From assembly GCA_001599595.1 (NCBI GenBank), contig BCHH01000007.1, positions 999,179 to 1,063,178 on the forward strand: DNA of 64,000 nt, read 5' to 3'. Positions 20,669 to 32,433 of this stretch are shown in pieces. The position numbers and the translations under genes were made by a program. Each line of letters starts with the position of its first letter. Position 1 is the first letter of the stretch. The notes beneath the pieces are model-generated. The model saw only the letters and a list, made by a program, of their open reading frames with translations, searched no databases and was not told where the DNA came from. The stretch comes from Beverwykella pulmonaria (taxonomy: Eukaryota > Ascomycota > Dothideomycetes > Pleosporales > Melanommataceae).

Positions 20669-21408
20669 TCAGCTCCACCGCCCACACCCCGTCCTATCAA
20701 TCATAGCCTGCGGACACGACACTTCCTTGAAGTCTATACTTGGATTATCCGCATTCTGGAGCCAATCAAACCTCCAAAAGCATCCATCACGGAACCCTCC
20801 AGCTGGCAGATTATAGCAATCGTTTCGGCTTGAATACCCGCCATACTGGTTGCCCAGCCACGTCCCTGGGAACTGCTTTGCGCAGCCCTCAGTAAACAAG
20901 CCGACCCCGCCGCCGGGGATCTGCAGATCAAAGTGGTCCGAGTCCAGGTCGCCGCCCGTGTTGGTGACTTGAACTACCATTTTCTTGCCGTTTACAGGGC
21001 CCGAGGTGAAGGTGAGTCTGTTACGTATTAGTTCAGCCTTGGAAGTGGGAAAACTATGCAGGGAATGTACTCGTAGCATGCACAGCACCAGTCCCACTCC
21101 GTTTTTCCATTGATCTTGGCCGCAGCGAATCCGTACGCCAGATTGTCGTTCACAGCCCATGGACTGTTGTTGCTACATGAGTATGCTTCGCCTCCGCCGC
21201 AGGATGACGCAGCATTAGGATCCATAGGGCTGGGCCATAGGTCTTGCTTGTTGCAGGTGCGGATGGGCTCGGAGACTTGGGCTTTGCCGGACCAGGCGCA
21301 GGAAGGCTTGCAGCAGTCCCAGTAGCGGGTTGTTTTGCCCGATGTGCCGAATGCGGATGTTGTGAAGAGAGTAAGGGTAAGGAAAAGAGGGAGCATGACT
21401 GAGAGCAT
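20669..21408 (-). CDS. Secreted GH45 endoglucanase (endo-beta-1,4-glucanase)
   Basis: Exons 21408-21071 and 21017-20669 with a 53-nt intron (GTACAT...TAACAG, branch CTAAT), 228 aa. A signal peptide spans about 1-21 ([21 protein letters not shown]). The GH45 signature [13 protein letters not shown] holds the first catalytic Asp (31), and [15 protein letters not shown] holds the second (Asp143). Numerous Cys ([22 protein letters not shown]) fit the family's disulphide-rich six-strand barrel. The enzyme cleaves internal cellulose bonds by inversion, outside the cell. The protein ends at CGRWS with no linker or CBM1, so this is a catalytic-domain-only form. It is flanked by gene-poor DNA, with a TATA box 76 bp upstream. 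Confidence 0.95.
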
Positions 21409-21483
21409 CGTTGGTGTATTGTGGGATTGAGTGGCGATTAGGCTGTGCGAGATTCAACGTGGAGAACGCTCTAGGGCGGGACC

Positions 21484-21491
21484 TTTTTATA
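21484..21491 (-). promoter_or_regulatory. TATA box of the GH45 gene
   Basis: On the minus strand the sequence reads GAAGAATATAAAAAGGTCCC, with TATAAAAA 76 bp upstream of the ATG. The context closely matches the one upstream of the small secreted protein gene at 32434-32869. Confidence 0.55.
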
Positions 21492-22313
21492 TTCTTCTAG
21501 GACATTCAGATTCCGACATGCTCAAATTGCTGTAGGGTGCACCTCTCCTTGCATAGCTAATCATAAGGTAATGCTACCTTGGGACCGAGCTCGTGTCCAT
21601 GGGACCACCTGAACTTCATTTAAAAGAGTTCGATGTTAACTTCTTTCAGCGGACGGTGACCCACTATTTTCTACGCTGCTTCCTCATCAGGGAAGTCAGC
21701 TACGACTCCGTTTCAGCCCCCTGGTCAACTTTTGAGCGCTAGTTTCATACGATATCCGAACCCCGAGTACAAATTACAATTATACACAACTTTAAAAAGG
21801 GAAAGTCTCTTCTGGGTAGCGTAATTGTTGGAATGTTCTTCGCCGTGTTTGTTTGCATCTACCTGAGACGACGGCGGTGAACAACGGAGCTGAAAGCCAC
21901 AAGCTGAAGGCAACTGTACGCAGGTCTAAGGCTGCACCACTATGGTGCCACCATTTCGCTACCCAGCCATCGAAACCACTATATGCTCATCTAACGATTC
22001 GTTCTCATCAATCCGAGGTTCGGCAGCTGTAACAAATATTCCGCCCGCTGCGTGCACAAGAAAAAGATTAAAGAGCTGAAAGTAAAACCATATTCTAACC
22101 CCGAATTGAGTCTGCCAACTGCCCTCGATGGCCGGAGTACGAAATTTCTGGTTCATCGTTGTGCTACCTAGATGGGGCGTTGGCTGCAAGAGCTGCATCA
22201 AGTGGACCGTGAAGCTTTCCCCAACTAAGAACTACTTGTGAAGATGCAGAAACAATACTAAGCGACGCAAAACATGAAAGCATTGCACATACTCCTAACC
22301 TTCACCAATCAAT
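21492..22313. other. Intergenic, nothing supported
   Basis: About 820 bp between the GH45 promoter and the pseudogene. Short frames at 21725-21913 and 21959-22201 lack family features. Confidence 0.45.
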
Positions 22314-22769
22314 TTAGGATAGTGTTAGCGATGGTGACGGTGTCCCCTCCCACATCCCGAGATGGAAGGCCATACTAAGATTCCCGCCCTCCTCGGGCTC
22401 AAACACGTCTACCTTGGTAGCGATCTTGTTCCCCATCTGCTCCTTATGCTGGATGAGCAGGAACCCAATCCCAATACCTACAGGCGGCCCCAAAAGTGCC
22501 TTATCTTCGTCCGACTCCATTCCGAAGCTCACGCCTAGCCATTTATTGCGTGCTCCCGCTTTTCCCTAGTCTAAGGCATGCTGTATGATAGGTCCAGTTT
22601 CGGGGTTGGTGGCGGCATTGGCAATGTAGTAACACAGTTGGTTGACACGCTCTTTTGACTGCTGGATCCATTGGCCCCAGATAATATCCGAGGTCTGTTG
22701 GAGGGCCGGGAGTGGGTCGACGGGGTGATTTTTGGCTTTTCCGCGCTTGGAGGCGCTGTAGAAAGACAT
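22314..22769 (-). pseudogene. Uncharacterised fungal gene with a premature in-frame TAG
   Basis: ATG at 22769 opens MSFYSASKRGKAKNHPVDPL and reads 67 codons to TAG at 22566-22568. The same frame then continues without shift for 83 more codons (GKAGARNKWLGVSF, ALLGPPVGIGIGFLLIQHKE, GNKIATKVDVFE) to a stop at 22314. The downstream half looks like ordinary coding sequence: it has a hydrophobic GIGIGFLLIQHK core and a regular continuation. A 151-residue intact product is likely, with a Gln-type codon changed to TAG. No splice site pair removes the stop. Function unknown. Confidence 0.6.
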
Positions 22770-23852
22770 TCCAATGATTACTGCGGAGATTATAAGTTTG
22801 TGGTGAGATGAGTTTCAGTACGCAAAGAGATAGTGGAGTGATGAGTTGTTGCTAGGATGCAATATTATCGGGATACTTGCCGCCGTCATTAGGGTTCAGA
22901 TGTAAGGCCGGTTTTGGCCTGCTTTCACAACACCAACTTATCCTTACAAAGCACACGCTTAATCCCCACGCTTAATCCCCACTCTTAACCTCTCCCTTAA
23001 CGACAATCCCCTACAACCTACCTCATTTCTTCAACAGCTCATCCCAACACCCCTCCTTAACAACCATCCCCTTATACACCACAAGAGTGCTCCAGATGGA
23101 TTTAGATTAGCGGGCTCCAAGGTCAGCATTAGATTAGGACTTGATTCGACACGTCTCGAATCGCTCATACCATAGCTTATCAATGATGATTTCATGTTAG
23201 TACTTGTGAACCTCTCACTGCCAGTGATGTTCTTGTTGAGGGCTTAAGAATTCTGTTAGCTCATAAAGGTAGGAGATGAGGGGACAACTGCTCCTGAAAT
23301 CCTACAGTTGACGTGTGCGAGGATAAAAACAGGTTTCTATGAGCATGTTATTATGAGCCTACGATTTTCCTGCAGGTAGATGCAAGAAGGCTTTGTAAGG
23401 GAGCTCTGAGTTTATTGCCTGTGGCCCGAGTCTGTTTGAATTTCTTTTAGAACCTCCTTTCGTGTGATAAAATATAGTAGAAGAACTAGTTCTCGCCTGT
23501 CAGCCTTATTTCTAACGTAATTCTCGAAAGCCTTCATCTGTCCACCTGAACTAAAGACGCGGAACTAAAACTGAAAGCTTCTCTCGCGCAAGAAACACGT
23601 CTCTAGATTTGATTTCAATGTGAAACCATGCACAATAGTTTGAAGTAATCATGTCATTTCCATCGCGAATGCCTCGCCCATAGTTTGTTCATGAATACGA
23701 TACCGCCATCTTCTGCATCAGAACACTTCGCACATCCGTTTTCTATTCTAGATACAAAGCTTTCTTTGACATATTCATCTATTATCATTACCTAACTGCA
23801 TAGCCAAGGAGTAGATATACTTGATTCTGTCATAAAACCACACAAATACCGT
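22770..23852. other. Intergenic, AT-rich
   Basis: About 1.1 kb with no credible gene. A short direct repeat, CGCTTAATCCCCA, occurs twice near 22955-22985. Confidence 0.5.
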
Positions 23853-25734
23853 CTAATCGTATTGTGCTAGAAAGTCAAGCGTGCTAGTTTCTTCTTTTGT
23901 ACCCAACCCTGCGTGCCGAAGCCGATGCTCCAAATTTCGCATCCCTTGCCCCAGTTCGCCATACCTCACTTTAACCTTTCGTATCTCTCTGGAGACATTC
24001 TCAGAACCAAGAGAGTTACCTTTAGACAGTTGATCTAACACCGGATTTCGCGTAACCATTGTGAAAAGAAGAAATCCAGGGCGGACGCTGATGCGGTTCA
24101 TGTAGAATGGGAAGGCTCCTACACAGATGGAAAGCAGTCCCAGTCCAAGAAGCACCCCGTACGTAAGCAGAAGTGGGATCCTCTTATATCTGAATATACT
24201 CTCAATCCGAAATTCCTGGAAAGTTGTCTCTGTCGGCTCCAAATAGACAAGGCCACGAATGGATTGCAGACTCAGGGTAGCATTCTGACTAAGCTCCTCG
24301 ATGAGTGATGTAAGATTCTCTTTAGGCTTGCGAATTGTACCGTCCTTTGGAAACGGGGCACTCTCCACGAGCCTTGTTCCATCGAGAAGAGTCTCGTCTA
24401 ACGGTATGCCCTTCAAGGACGCCCCAATCTTTCCTCTCAAAATCCCGTACAAGGTCTGATGGATGGAGAGATTTGCCCAACCATCGCGGTGGGCGGTACG
24501 GCTTCGATTCAAAGAAAATGCGTATTCTGGTCCGACGAGGCCATAATCGATAGGGGAAAGATATCTATACGACAATGTTCAGCAAGATGAACAGAATTGT
24601 TCCCTGTATTCATACGTACGTGGTATTGTACTTGACACTGCCCTCTGCATTCAAGCATGTCCGTTGGATTTCAAACCGAGTGGGCCATTGCTCGCATTTA
24701 GAGGTAAAGTTCTTCCAGGCTCCATTCGGGATAGGCGTGCCCTCGGGTATTGGCGATCTCCATTCGGGAGGCAAGTACCGGTGGCGCACCCAGATGACGC
24801 CGTCCATCCATTCGTCTCCATCTTTGAATAGTCCCCCATACTTCTCGTCGAAGGACTCTGATGAGTTTCGGGCTTCATAGGTCTGTGTATTAATAGGATT
24901 GGTACCTGTGTTGACGATTTCACGGCAGGTGCGTGAACGTTTGGCTCCTTCGACGCACCACGGTGCAGTTTCATCATATTGGTCGAGTCGGAGGCATTTG
25001 TAGGATGGTCCTTCAAACGTCTGCGTATATGAACAATTGTGACCACAAGGCGATACGCCGTGTAAAATTTCGCCGCCATATGTAGTCTGATAAATCAGAG
25101 CCAACGCGCGGCTTGAGGGACTGGCATATGCCATCCCACCGCTACCACTCATGTCTTTAAAGCTCGTAATAGCGACGGTCTCAAAGCTTACCATTACCTC
25201 CCGCTCTTCTTCGCTCAGAATGGACTCATTTCTGGAAAGGTTGAGACGCGGAATGGTAAGAGTGTCTGATCGTTGTAGTGTGCTACTCTCCACGACCAAA
25301 GAGCCTGGTGCAATAACCGTAACCACGGGAGCAGCGAAAATCAGCACTGCGAGAAGGAAGGCCACCTTTGCTCTCGCCAGCAACTCCCAGTTGAGAATTT
25401 TAGTGATCCCGAAGGGCGCCATGAATAAGTCGTCCACAGCCCCAATGGATAGAAATTTTGAGCGCAACGTCGACCAGGAACGCTGTGCGAGAGCCACGCT
25501 GATAAAAGAGGCTAAAGAAATTCGCGAAAAGAGTGAGAGGGCCGTTCCAACACGAATAGCCCGCTCCTGATAGGCAGCGGGTCTTCCATCCAAGTATTCA
25601 TAGAAGACATGATGTCCAAGGGCTGCAGCAACAGCTACGAAGTAAAACAAAACCATCAGTGTGGGCTGTTTCCAGTGGATTCCCCAATGCGAAATTCGTT
25701 CATCAGACCTGTCGACGTTGTTGGTTGAAGCCAT
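23853..25734 (-). CDS. Fungal four-TM membrane protein with a large glycosylated loop
   Basis: Exons 25734-24620 and 24564-23853 with a 55-nt intron (GTACGT...TATAG), 608 aa. The start is the first ATG (MASTNNVDRSDER). Three N-terminal helices are seen: residues ~26-45 (LMVLFYFVAVAAALGHHVFY), ~62-82 (VGTALSLFSRISLASFISVALA) and ~121-145 (ARAKVAFLLAVLIFAAPVVTVIA). A ~330-residue loop follows with many N-x-S/T sites (NLS, NES, NCS, NSS, NFT, NTT) and paired Cys (SPCGHNCSYTQTF), probably outside the cell or lumenal. A fourth helix (LLLTYGVLLGLGLLSICVGAF) precedes a ~90-residue cytoplasmic tail. This layout is common in Pezizomycotina multigene families of unknown function, some of them mis-annotated as formylmethionine deformylase-like. 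No enzymatic motif is visible. Confidence 0.85.
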
Positions 25735-28140
25735 GCGTCGGTGCACTTTCAGTGGGACTGCGGGTTTCTACAGATGGTGAAGATTTTGCGGAAGCCTGAG
25801 ATGTGCTGGCATAAGACTGGACATTAAGATATGGTTGATACAATGTTTTTATCTTGAGAAAAACCTGAATTAGTCACAAGGGTCCTTTGGGCTTAAAAAC
25901 AAACTTTCAGCTGAAGGTACTTTGTTCTCCCTTGGCTGTGCCACTCGCTAAATTTTACATGTGAATGTCGAGCGCCAAAAAGTTGCCGAAATATTTTCTC
26001 GACGAATTTAAATATATACTTCATGGAATCCGCATTCTTCCGTTCAACAACTCTCTAAAAACAGAATGCTACCCACTGGAGTTCCTCTCTATTGTAGAAA
26101 GAGACCCAGTCCTCGGTTTCGATGTCTACACAGTCCCGGTGTTTGTCCAAGAGCTACACGATGTACAACACTAGGACTAGTATAGATGATCCAAGAGCAA
26201 CAATCGCTTTCTGCTGCCCCTCGTAGGTCCCTATCATTCTCGAATACACCAATCAACCCGACCAATTTTGTGACAGCGGGTTTACGGAATATTGAGGATG
26301 GGATAGTCTGGGGTAATGCAGGTCCCATAATACAACCTCTCAAATGAAATACGCAGTTTATGCAAGAGTCACAAATTGGAAAATTCATTTTGCGGGATTG
26401 AGAACGAATAATTTCACTGGCTGGGGTATCGCACGTGGGATTCGGGCTGGATATCATCTGATCTCGAGACTTTCACTCCAGTCTCGGCGCTACTTTCTCG
26501 GTTGGGGACTTTGGTTTCTCTGCCAACCACTACTATTCCAAAGCCGGGCGAGATTTCGGCCATGCCACCTCCAATAAGCAACACGTGGAGCACAGCTAGA
26601 ATGAGTAGAGATTCATAGTGTTTGGGCTACTTCTACGGACCTAAGTTCTCGCACGTTAAGATCATGGTGGTGCCCGTATTGGAGACCGTTCTTGTCGTTG
26701 GTATTGCGATAGGTGCCTTACTTGGAAAAGAAGAAATTCGAGACTCGTACGATACGGCTGAAGAATGGAAGCGAGATTCATCGCTCGTTTGTAGCTTCCT
26801 CCTTCGCTTAAAAGAACATCCGATAGCGTGTACAGCACCATACTTCGCAACATCTTCTCAACCAAGCTAACCGAAGCGTTCTGTAGTTTCTGGCTGTGCA
26901 TATGCTCGACCTGCTTCTCCATCGCCAAACTCGACACAACCCTGACAGCTATAGTGGCCTCCATACTGTATCTTGCACACTCTAGGAACGCGGCTACGCA
27001 TCGATCCTGGGCTGTCAAGTCCATCTTCATCCACATGAAGCAAAAGTGCTCTAGAAACTAAGGTTAGTGCTCATCTCCTTGGTAACAGGCTATTATATGT
27101 CACGATCGACACATTGTTTCTCTCCTAAGCAATCTCATCAGCTTCCAAATCTAAGAGCTCCTCTGTCTTTGAGAGTATGAGAACGATGCGTGCCACTTCC
27201 AAGACTTCTTACAAAGCCTCCAGCTAGCACTTATGAGATGAGGTGTTGACAAGGATTAATAGCCGGCTCCATCGAGCGCGCCAAAACAGGGTTGGTTACC
27301 CAGCTTGCAGCTTCAAATTATCCCAATTTGGAAATCGAAAGGTACGGAATCGAAACAAGCTTGCCTGGCACCGGTAGCCTTTCTTAGGTTACCAGCGCCT
27401 GTTTAATTAGTAGCCTGCGAGCCTTCAGGCCGGTTAACAGGACCGACAGGCCGTTCCGCAACACTGTTACAGACTATAATTGTATGTTCTGCCGTCCCGC
27501 CGATGTTATTGCTGCCTTAATACCCGCGGTTATTTGAGGCGCTTTGGGGAAGCCACTTTAAGCTTTTTGCCGAGCAAAGTCAAGAGGTACCATGATGCTG
27601 GTACACGACAGCCTCTTTGGATCTTAGTCATATTCCTTGTCATTTAACTCTTTTCCAGCAGCAAGGAGGATCGAATCTGTGATATCACCAAATTTGATGT
27701 TTGATACCCGGACTCTGGGTTGGGCTAGTTTGTTATTTCGCGTCGTCCGTCCATGCCCAATCTGTTTCTGTGTTCGACAGCTATTTGCGAGACACCCGCG
27801 GAAGTTTTGAAACCCCCTAACGGCATTTAGCTCGGCAATCTATATGTCCCCCGCAAAACTTTACATGGCGCATATGCATTCCCCACAAAATATTAAATTA
27901 ATCTCCCCAGCCAATTCTCGGGCATTGGTCACACTCTAGTACTGCTCGCTACTTCATTGGTGGAAGTAGAAGAGTTGGCGAATCTATCCAAATCAACTAG
28001 GTGGAAGGAGACCAGGATATCGGTCATGCTCCAGCTGTTGTCACCCTTTATTATGAGTCTCGAAATAAAATCAATATGTTTAATAACAGTTTGGTCTATA
28101 TTTTCAACAACCTTTTACGCGGTCGATAAACCCCTTGACG
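25735..28140. other. 2.4-kb stretch with possible decayed membrane-protein gene at 26344-27061
   Basis: Plus-strand frames at 26622-26870 and 26828-27061 contain hydrophobic stretches (VPVLETVLVVGIAIGALLG; CSFWLCICSTCFSIAKL) and NAATHRSWAVKS. They are not in one frame and no consistent splice solution was found, so a decayed gene is possible. An overlapping minus-strand frame (26662-27036) is more likely its shadow. From 27062 to 28140 nothing is recognised. Confidence 0.3.
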
Positions 28141-28146
28141 TATATA
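28141..28146 (+). promoter_or_regulatory. TATA box of the GH11 xylanase gene
   Basis: TATATAACCC lies 94 bp upstream of the xylanase ATG. Upstream CCCCGC/CCCCC words (27846-27853) match the loose CreA consensus but are too short to count as evidence. Confidence 0.5.
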
Positions 28147-28234
28147 ACCCTAAGTCTTGTCCCTTTCTAAGCGTTCCTCAAGCATTTTCCAAGCGTCTTC
28201 CAAGCATTCTCAGCGCGCACTCAACTTGCCTATC

Positions 28235-28959
28235 ATGGTTGCTTTCACCCATTTCGTTGTCGCTCTTTCGGCGATTGCCAGCTCGCTCGCCGCTCCAGCC
28301 GCCGATCCAAACGCCGATGCTCCTGATTTCGAGCTCAATGGCGATCGCCTTATGCGCCGCCAGGACTACAATCAGAACTACAAAACTAGCGGCAATGTCA
28401 ACTTCAGCCCCACCAGCAACGGGTATTCAGTTACATTCTCTGGTGCCGGCGATTTTGTTGTTGGAAAGGGATGGAAAACTGGTTCGACCAGGTACGGTGA
28501 CCGTAATGCTATTACTTGAAAAATGGCGACTGACGTCTCGACAGGAACATCACCTTCGACGGCTCCACAACCGCTAGTTCCGGCACAGTCCTCGTCTCCG
28601 TCTACGGCTGGACCACCAATCCGCTAGTTGAATACTACGTGCAAGAGTACACCAGCAACGGCGCGGGTTCCGCGCAGGGCCAAAAACTTGGCACGGTCAC
28701 CTGCGACGGTTCCGTTTACGACATCTGGAAACATCAGCAAGTCAACCAGCCCTCCATCCAAGGTACCTCTACGTTCTGGCAGTATATTAGTAATCGGCAG
28801 ACGAAGAGACCGGGGAGTGGGACGGTGTCGACTAAGTGTCATTTTGATGCTTGGAAAGCGCTTGGATTGAATCTGGGAACACATAATTATCAGACACTTT
28901 CAACAGAAGGCTGGGGCAACGCCGGTGGAAACTCGAAGTATACGGTTAGCGGCGCTTGA
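28235..28959 (+). CDS. Secreted GH11 endo-1,4-beta-xylanase
   Basis: Exons 28235-28491 and 28545-28959 with a 53-nt intron (GTACGG...CGACAG), 223 aa. A signal peptide covers about 1-20 (MVAFTHFVVALSAIASSLAA). A short propeptide ends at Arg-Arg (LMRRQD, 41-42), a likely Kex2-type site. The jelly-roll domain follows: YNQNYKTSGNVNF, FVVGKGWKTGSTR, VYGWTTNPLVEYYVQE with the nucleophile Glu115, QPSIQGTSTFWQYISNR (thumb loop) and STEGWGNAGG with acid/base Glu207. It hydrolyses xylan outside the cell with retention. There is no carbohydrate-binding module. Single copy, surrounded by gene-poor DNA. Confidence 0.95.
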
Positions 28960-29814
28960 ATTGATAAGTCTATGACGAGAAACTAGTCGGACACTGAGTG
29001 TTGTCTTGATGGCCTCTCATCGGAGGGCGCATTCCAACATACTATGGATTCCTCTCCTTGAATTCATGCTCATGCTCATCTCGTCCTTGATGAACTCTCA
29101 CATGTGAATATCATTTATACACAATATAATCATCTTTGGTCTACAATCTTGGTCAAGTCTAGTCTAGTGATATACAGTGCCAGTAAGTTAGAAGAGCGAA
29201 GACTTCAATACTTTCGGTATATGATCTGAACACAACACGCTTTAAATGAAAACTGTGCGGCTTGCCTTTCAAGTCATCTCATGGTTAATAGTGACTTGCT
29301 TGCTCATCGAAGACGTCAAAAGACCTCATACTGTGAAAAGTTCTGGGTCTTATCTTGAAGAGCTTGGACAGAAATTCCTGTAGTGTTGTGAATCTCTTGT
29401 AGAAGTGAAACTTTACTTCTAAGTTTGTTCGCTATCTGCAACACTAAAAACAAGCCTTGGCAAGCTTCAAGCTAAAGAATTGAATATCACGTGGCTGGAT
29501 AAACTTGCATAATAAGCAACACTATACGTAGATGTTGCCACTCTAGAAGGGAGTATGACCGATCCGCTCGGACGGCAGACTTGCGGAGACGGAGTATTTG
29601 TTTGTGTTATAGAAAAAGAGGGATTAGGAGGAGGTGTTGTTGTCTCTGGACAACAATCCATGGCCTGCAAGATTGGTACAGCGAAATCCAAAATGGTTTA
29701 CATAACAAGCAGATAAGAATCAAGGTGTCACGGAGTAACACTGTCAAGGGTACTGTATCACGCAGTACCCTCCGAACGACGGTCCTGTCAGGTACTGTAC
29801 TCTACGACACAATA

Positions 29815-29829
29815 CCCCCCCCCCCCCCC
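29815..29829. repeat. Homopolymer of 15 C
   Basis: ACAATA is followed by 15 consecutive C and AAAATGACAG. The exact length may be affected by sequencing error. Confidence 0.9.
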
Positions 29830-30455
29830 AAAATGACAGTCCCGAACGACGAGCTCAGCAGCTAGCCGACCTAACCTGGAATGCTTAGCCGAGCCCCAAT
29901 CGGGCTCGGCCCGCGCACGAACTAGTCCCCTGACGCACGAACTAAGCCGGGTACTTATGGAACGCGAAGAACCTCTAGTTGAACTCCTTACGCAACGTCT
30001 TCTATGATAATTTACCGCACCTGAGATTGTATCCGTAGTTTTGATAGTCAATTCAGCCTTGTTTATCAGCTACAGATAGCCTCTCGTGACACAAAGGTAT
30101 CTAGATAGTAATTGTAGCAGGATTCGGGCATTAGAACGGCTAAGATGACGTAGGAACGACGATTTGTTTTGGCATGGTGATAGGTTTCGCCCTCGGCTTA
30201 GTACCACAATTGCGTCAATTAGACTCAGGTAGAGAGAAAAATGGATGAGTATGTCGTATTTTTTACTTGGATATGACGGATACAGGACTGTGACAGATGG
30301 TGGTGGGCAGTTTACAAAAAGAGGCTGGGCTTAATGATTAAATGGATATGTTAGTAAAAATATGTCATCAATGTGTGCAATCTGCTTAGAGTCGATTATA
30401 TCGTGTATCGTAGTACACGGATATACATTAACTAGAGAACGGCCCGGCATTATAT

Positions 30456-30639
30456 TTACATCCGTTCCGACCCTGGCTCTGAAAATTAACAATCCTGCAT
30501 CGTCAGCTTAGCCCATGGGTAGAGGTTAAGAGGAATATATTAGAGGCTATAGACATATTAAAGGCTATAGACATGCTATTCACAACACAATTCGGGCCAT
30601 AGCGAACGGCATAGGGTAGATAGTTACATCCGTTCCGAC
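30456..30639. repeat. Direct repeats TTACATCCGTTCCGAC, 168 bp apart
   Basis: Copies at 30456-30471 and 30624-30639, each preceded ~20 bp earlier by GAACGGC. Between them a 13-bp word AGGCTATAGACAT occurs twice (30544-30574). This could be what is left of a small repeat-flanked insertion. Confidence 0.6.
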
Positions 30640-30816
30640 TCCGCGGATCCGTAAGCAGACACAAGGAACCCAGTTAGGAAATTTTCTGCTACTGATCTGT
30701 AAAGTCATCATCAAATCCTTCTCAACAAGCTCACTTATGCACAGATGAGGAGACTCTATGTCATGGGCTTCAAAGACTAGAAGAGATGTTGAGTAAACAG
30801 TCGCAGACGTCTACTA

Positions 30817-30823
30817 TAAAACA
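30817..30823 (+). promoter_or_regulatory. TATA box of the HD-domain gene
   Basis: TATAAAA lies 94 bp upstream of the ATG at 30911 and is followed by a CT/CA-rich leader. Confidence 0.5.
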
Positions 30824-30910
30824 GGCTGCCAGTCTGCACTCTATCCTCACCAACATCGCCTGAGTCACTACTAGTTTCACTATCCGCATACTTCCCCACA
30901 ATCATTCAGC

Positions 30911-31706
30911 ATGGTTGCTATACTGCCTGCCCTCACCCGCGTCATTGCTGGTGTCCCGGTGCCCAACACTCCTCTCATCAATTCATCTATCGAGGTAGCC
31001 CGCGCCGCTCTACCCGATGGCGGCTACAACCACGTGATGAGAGCCTGGCTTAATGGGCAAGCTATCATCAATAATCTTCCTCGCTCAAATCGGTCTGCAA
31101 TCGATCAAGAAGCCTTCGGCGTGGCTGCAATCTTGCACGACTTGGGTTGGTAAGTGTGCATATTGCTTTCCTTGCGTGACGTGGCAGAGTGAAAGCTGAC
31201 AATATGAATTTAGGGCCATTGGGACGGATTATGTATCCAAGGATAAGAGGTTCGAGGTTGATGGCGCGATTGCAGCTCGGGCGTTCATAGAAAAGGAGGC
31301 TAAAAAGAAATGGTCATCCGAACGCCTCCAACTCGTTTGGGATGCCATAGCGCTACACACCAATCCCGACGTAGCGTTATACAAGCAGCCCGAGGTAACC
31401 ATGGTCTCAGCCGGCACCTTCACAGAGCTCGAGGGCCCGGATATCGCTAAACAATACTTCGGCGACCTAATTACGGTGACCCAAGATCAGTGGGGCACTA
31501 TTGCCCAGGAGTTTCCGAGGGCGGGTTTACAAGGGTATGTGAAGGATGTGTTTATTGATTTGTGTACTCAGAAGCCGGCTACTACATACTTGAATTTTGT
31601 GGGGGATTGGGGGGAGAAGTACGTCGATGGGTATACCAGGGTGGGGCATAGGATTATTGATTTGTTCGAAAGTACACTGCCGAATAAGGGTCGTAAATCG
31701 AAGTAG
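30911..31706 (+). CDS. HD-domain hydrolase, cyanamide hydratase-like
   Basis: Exons 30911-31149 and 31214-31706 with a 64-nt intron (GTAAGT...TTTAG, branch GCTGAC), 243 aa. The metal-binding HD pattern is clear: His41 (YNHVMRAW), His76-Asp77 (AAILHDLGWA) and His128 (DAIALHTNP). The arrangement NHxxRxW...LHDLGW...ALHxN matches the fungal HD family that includes cyanamide hydratase (cyanamide to urea). Which substrate this copy uses cannot be told; other HD enzymes act on phosphoesters. There is no signal peptide, so cytosolic. Neighbours give no pathway context. Confidence 0.85.
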
Positions 31707-32433
31707 GTGTGCCGACAGAAATGTAAGAGATGGGGTCGACAGGACTCTCGGTCAACTAGCGAAAGGGTATGGTGGTAATGGGCTGATGGATAGTTCTTGT
31801 TGCGCGAACCCCATGATGCTGTAATGCAGAGCCCACAGTCCTAGTGGCAGAGTACGAACAGACTATTCCGCATGATCATGTTTATTGCAAGAAATTCACT
31901 GCTAAGCTTTGTAACACTTGCCTTTTAGATCTTGAGGCTCTCTGTTACTGTTAGCAAAGTAACATAAAAAGAAGTGTGAGTGTATAGTTCCTAAATGGGA
32001 CATCAAGCATAATGATATCTATCTGGTATACTTCGTCTTGGGAATAAACGGCGGGCGAAGATCTCTTTAGTGAATTGTAGGGCTGTCTATGATTCAGTAG
32101 TTAAATTAAATGCGGGTCGTCGAGCGACGCAACATAACTGTACCACTATGCAATCATGTACAAGTGTGAAAACAAAAATTGGCACCACATCAACAAGAAT
32201 AAAGAGTAGATAATTATAATTATCCAGCGGATGAATTCATTAAATACGAACGCAAAAGAAATATGCTACCATCCAAGCTACATCAAGTCCGCCGGAAGAA
32301 GATAAAGAAAACAATTTCTGCTATAATAGTCTCCTATTCCCCGACACACAGACTTTTCGGAGCAAATCGACACCCAGAATATGTTCCCACATACAATCAT
32401 CCTCAATGAGAGTTGATATTCCATAGTCCACTT
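31707..32433. other. Intergenic, nothing seen
   Basis: About 730 bp holding the 3' flanks of two converging genes. AT-rich with no ORF or RNA gene supported. Confidence 0.5.

Larger units (their letters stand above)
28960..30816. other. 1.9-kb gene-free stretch with repeats
   Basis: No gene supported. It contains a run of 15 C at 29815-29829, a possible LTR start-like word TGTCACGGAG near 29726, and direct repeats at 30456-30471 and 30624-30639. The 29726-30050 segment is GC-richer than its flanks and may be a transposon scrap. Confidence 0.5.

Noticed and set aside
26662..27036. 124-codon minus-strand ORF as a gene
   Set aside because: The opposite strand has more protein-like hydrophobic segments; neither gives a consistent gene, so it is only mentioned in the intergenic entry.
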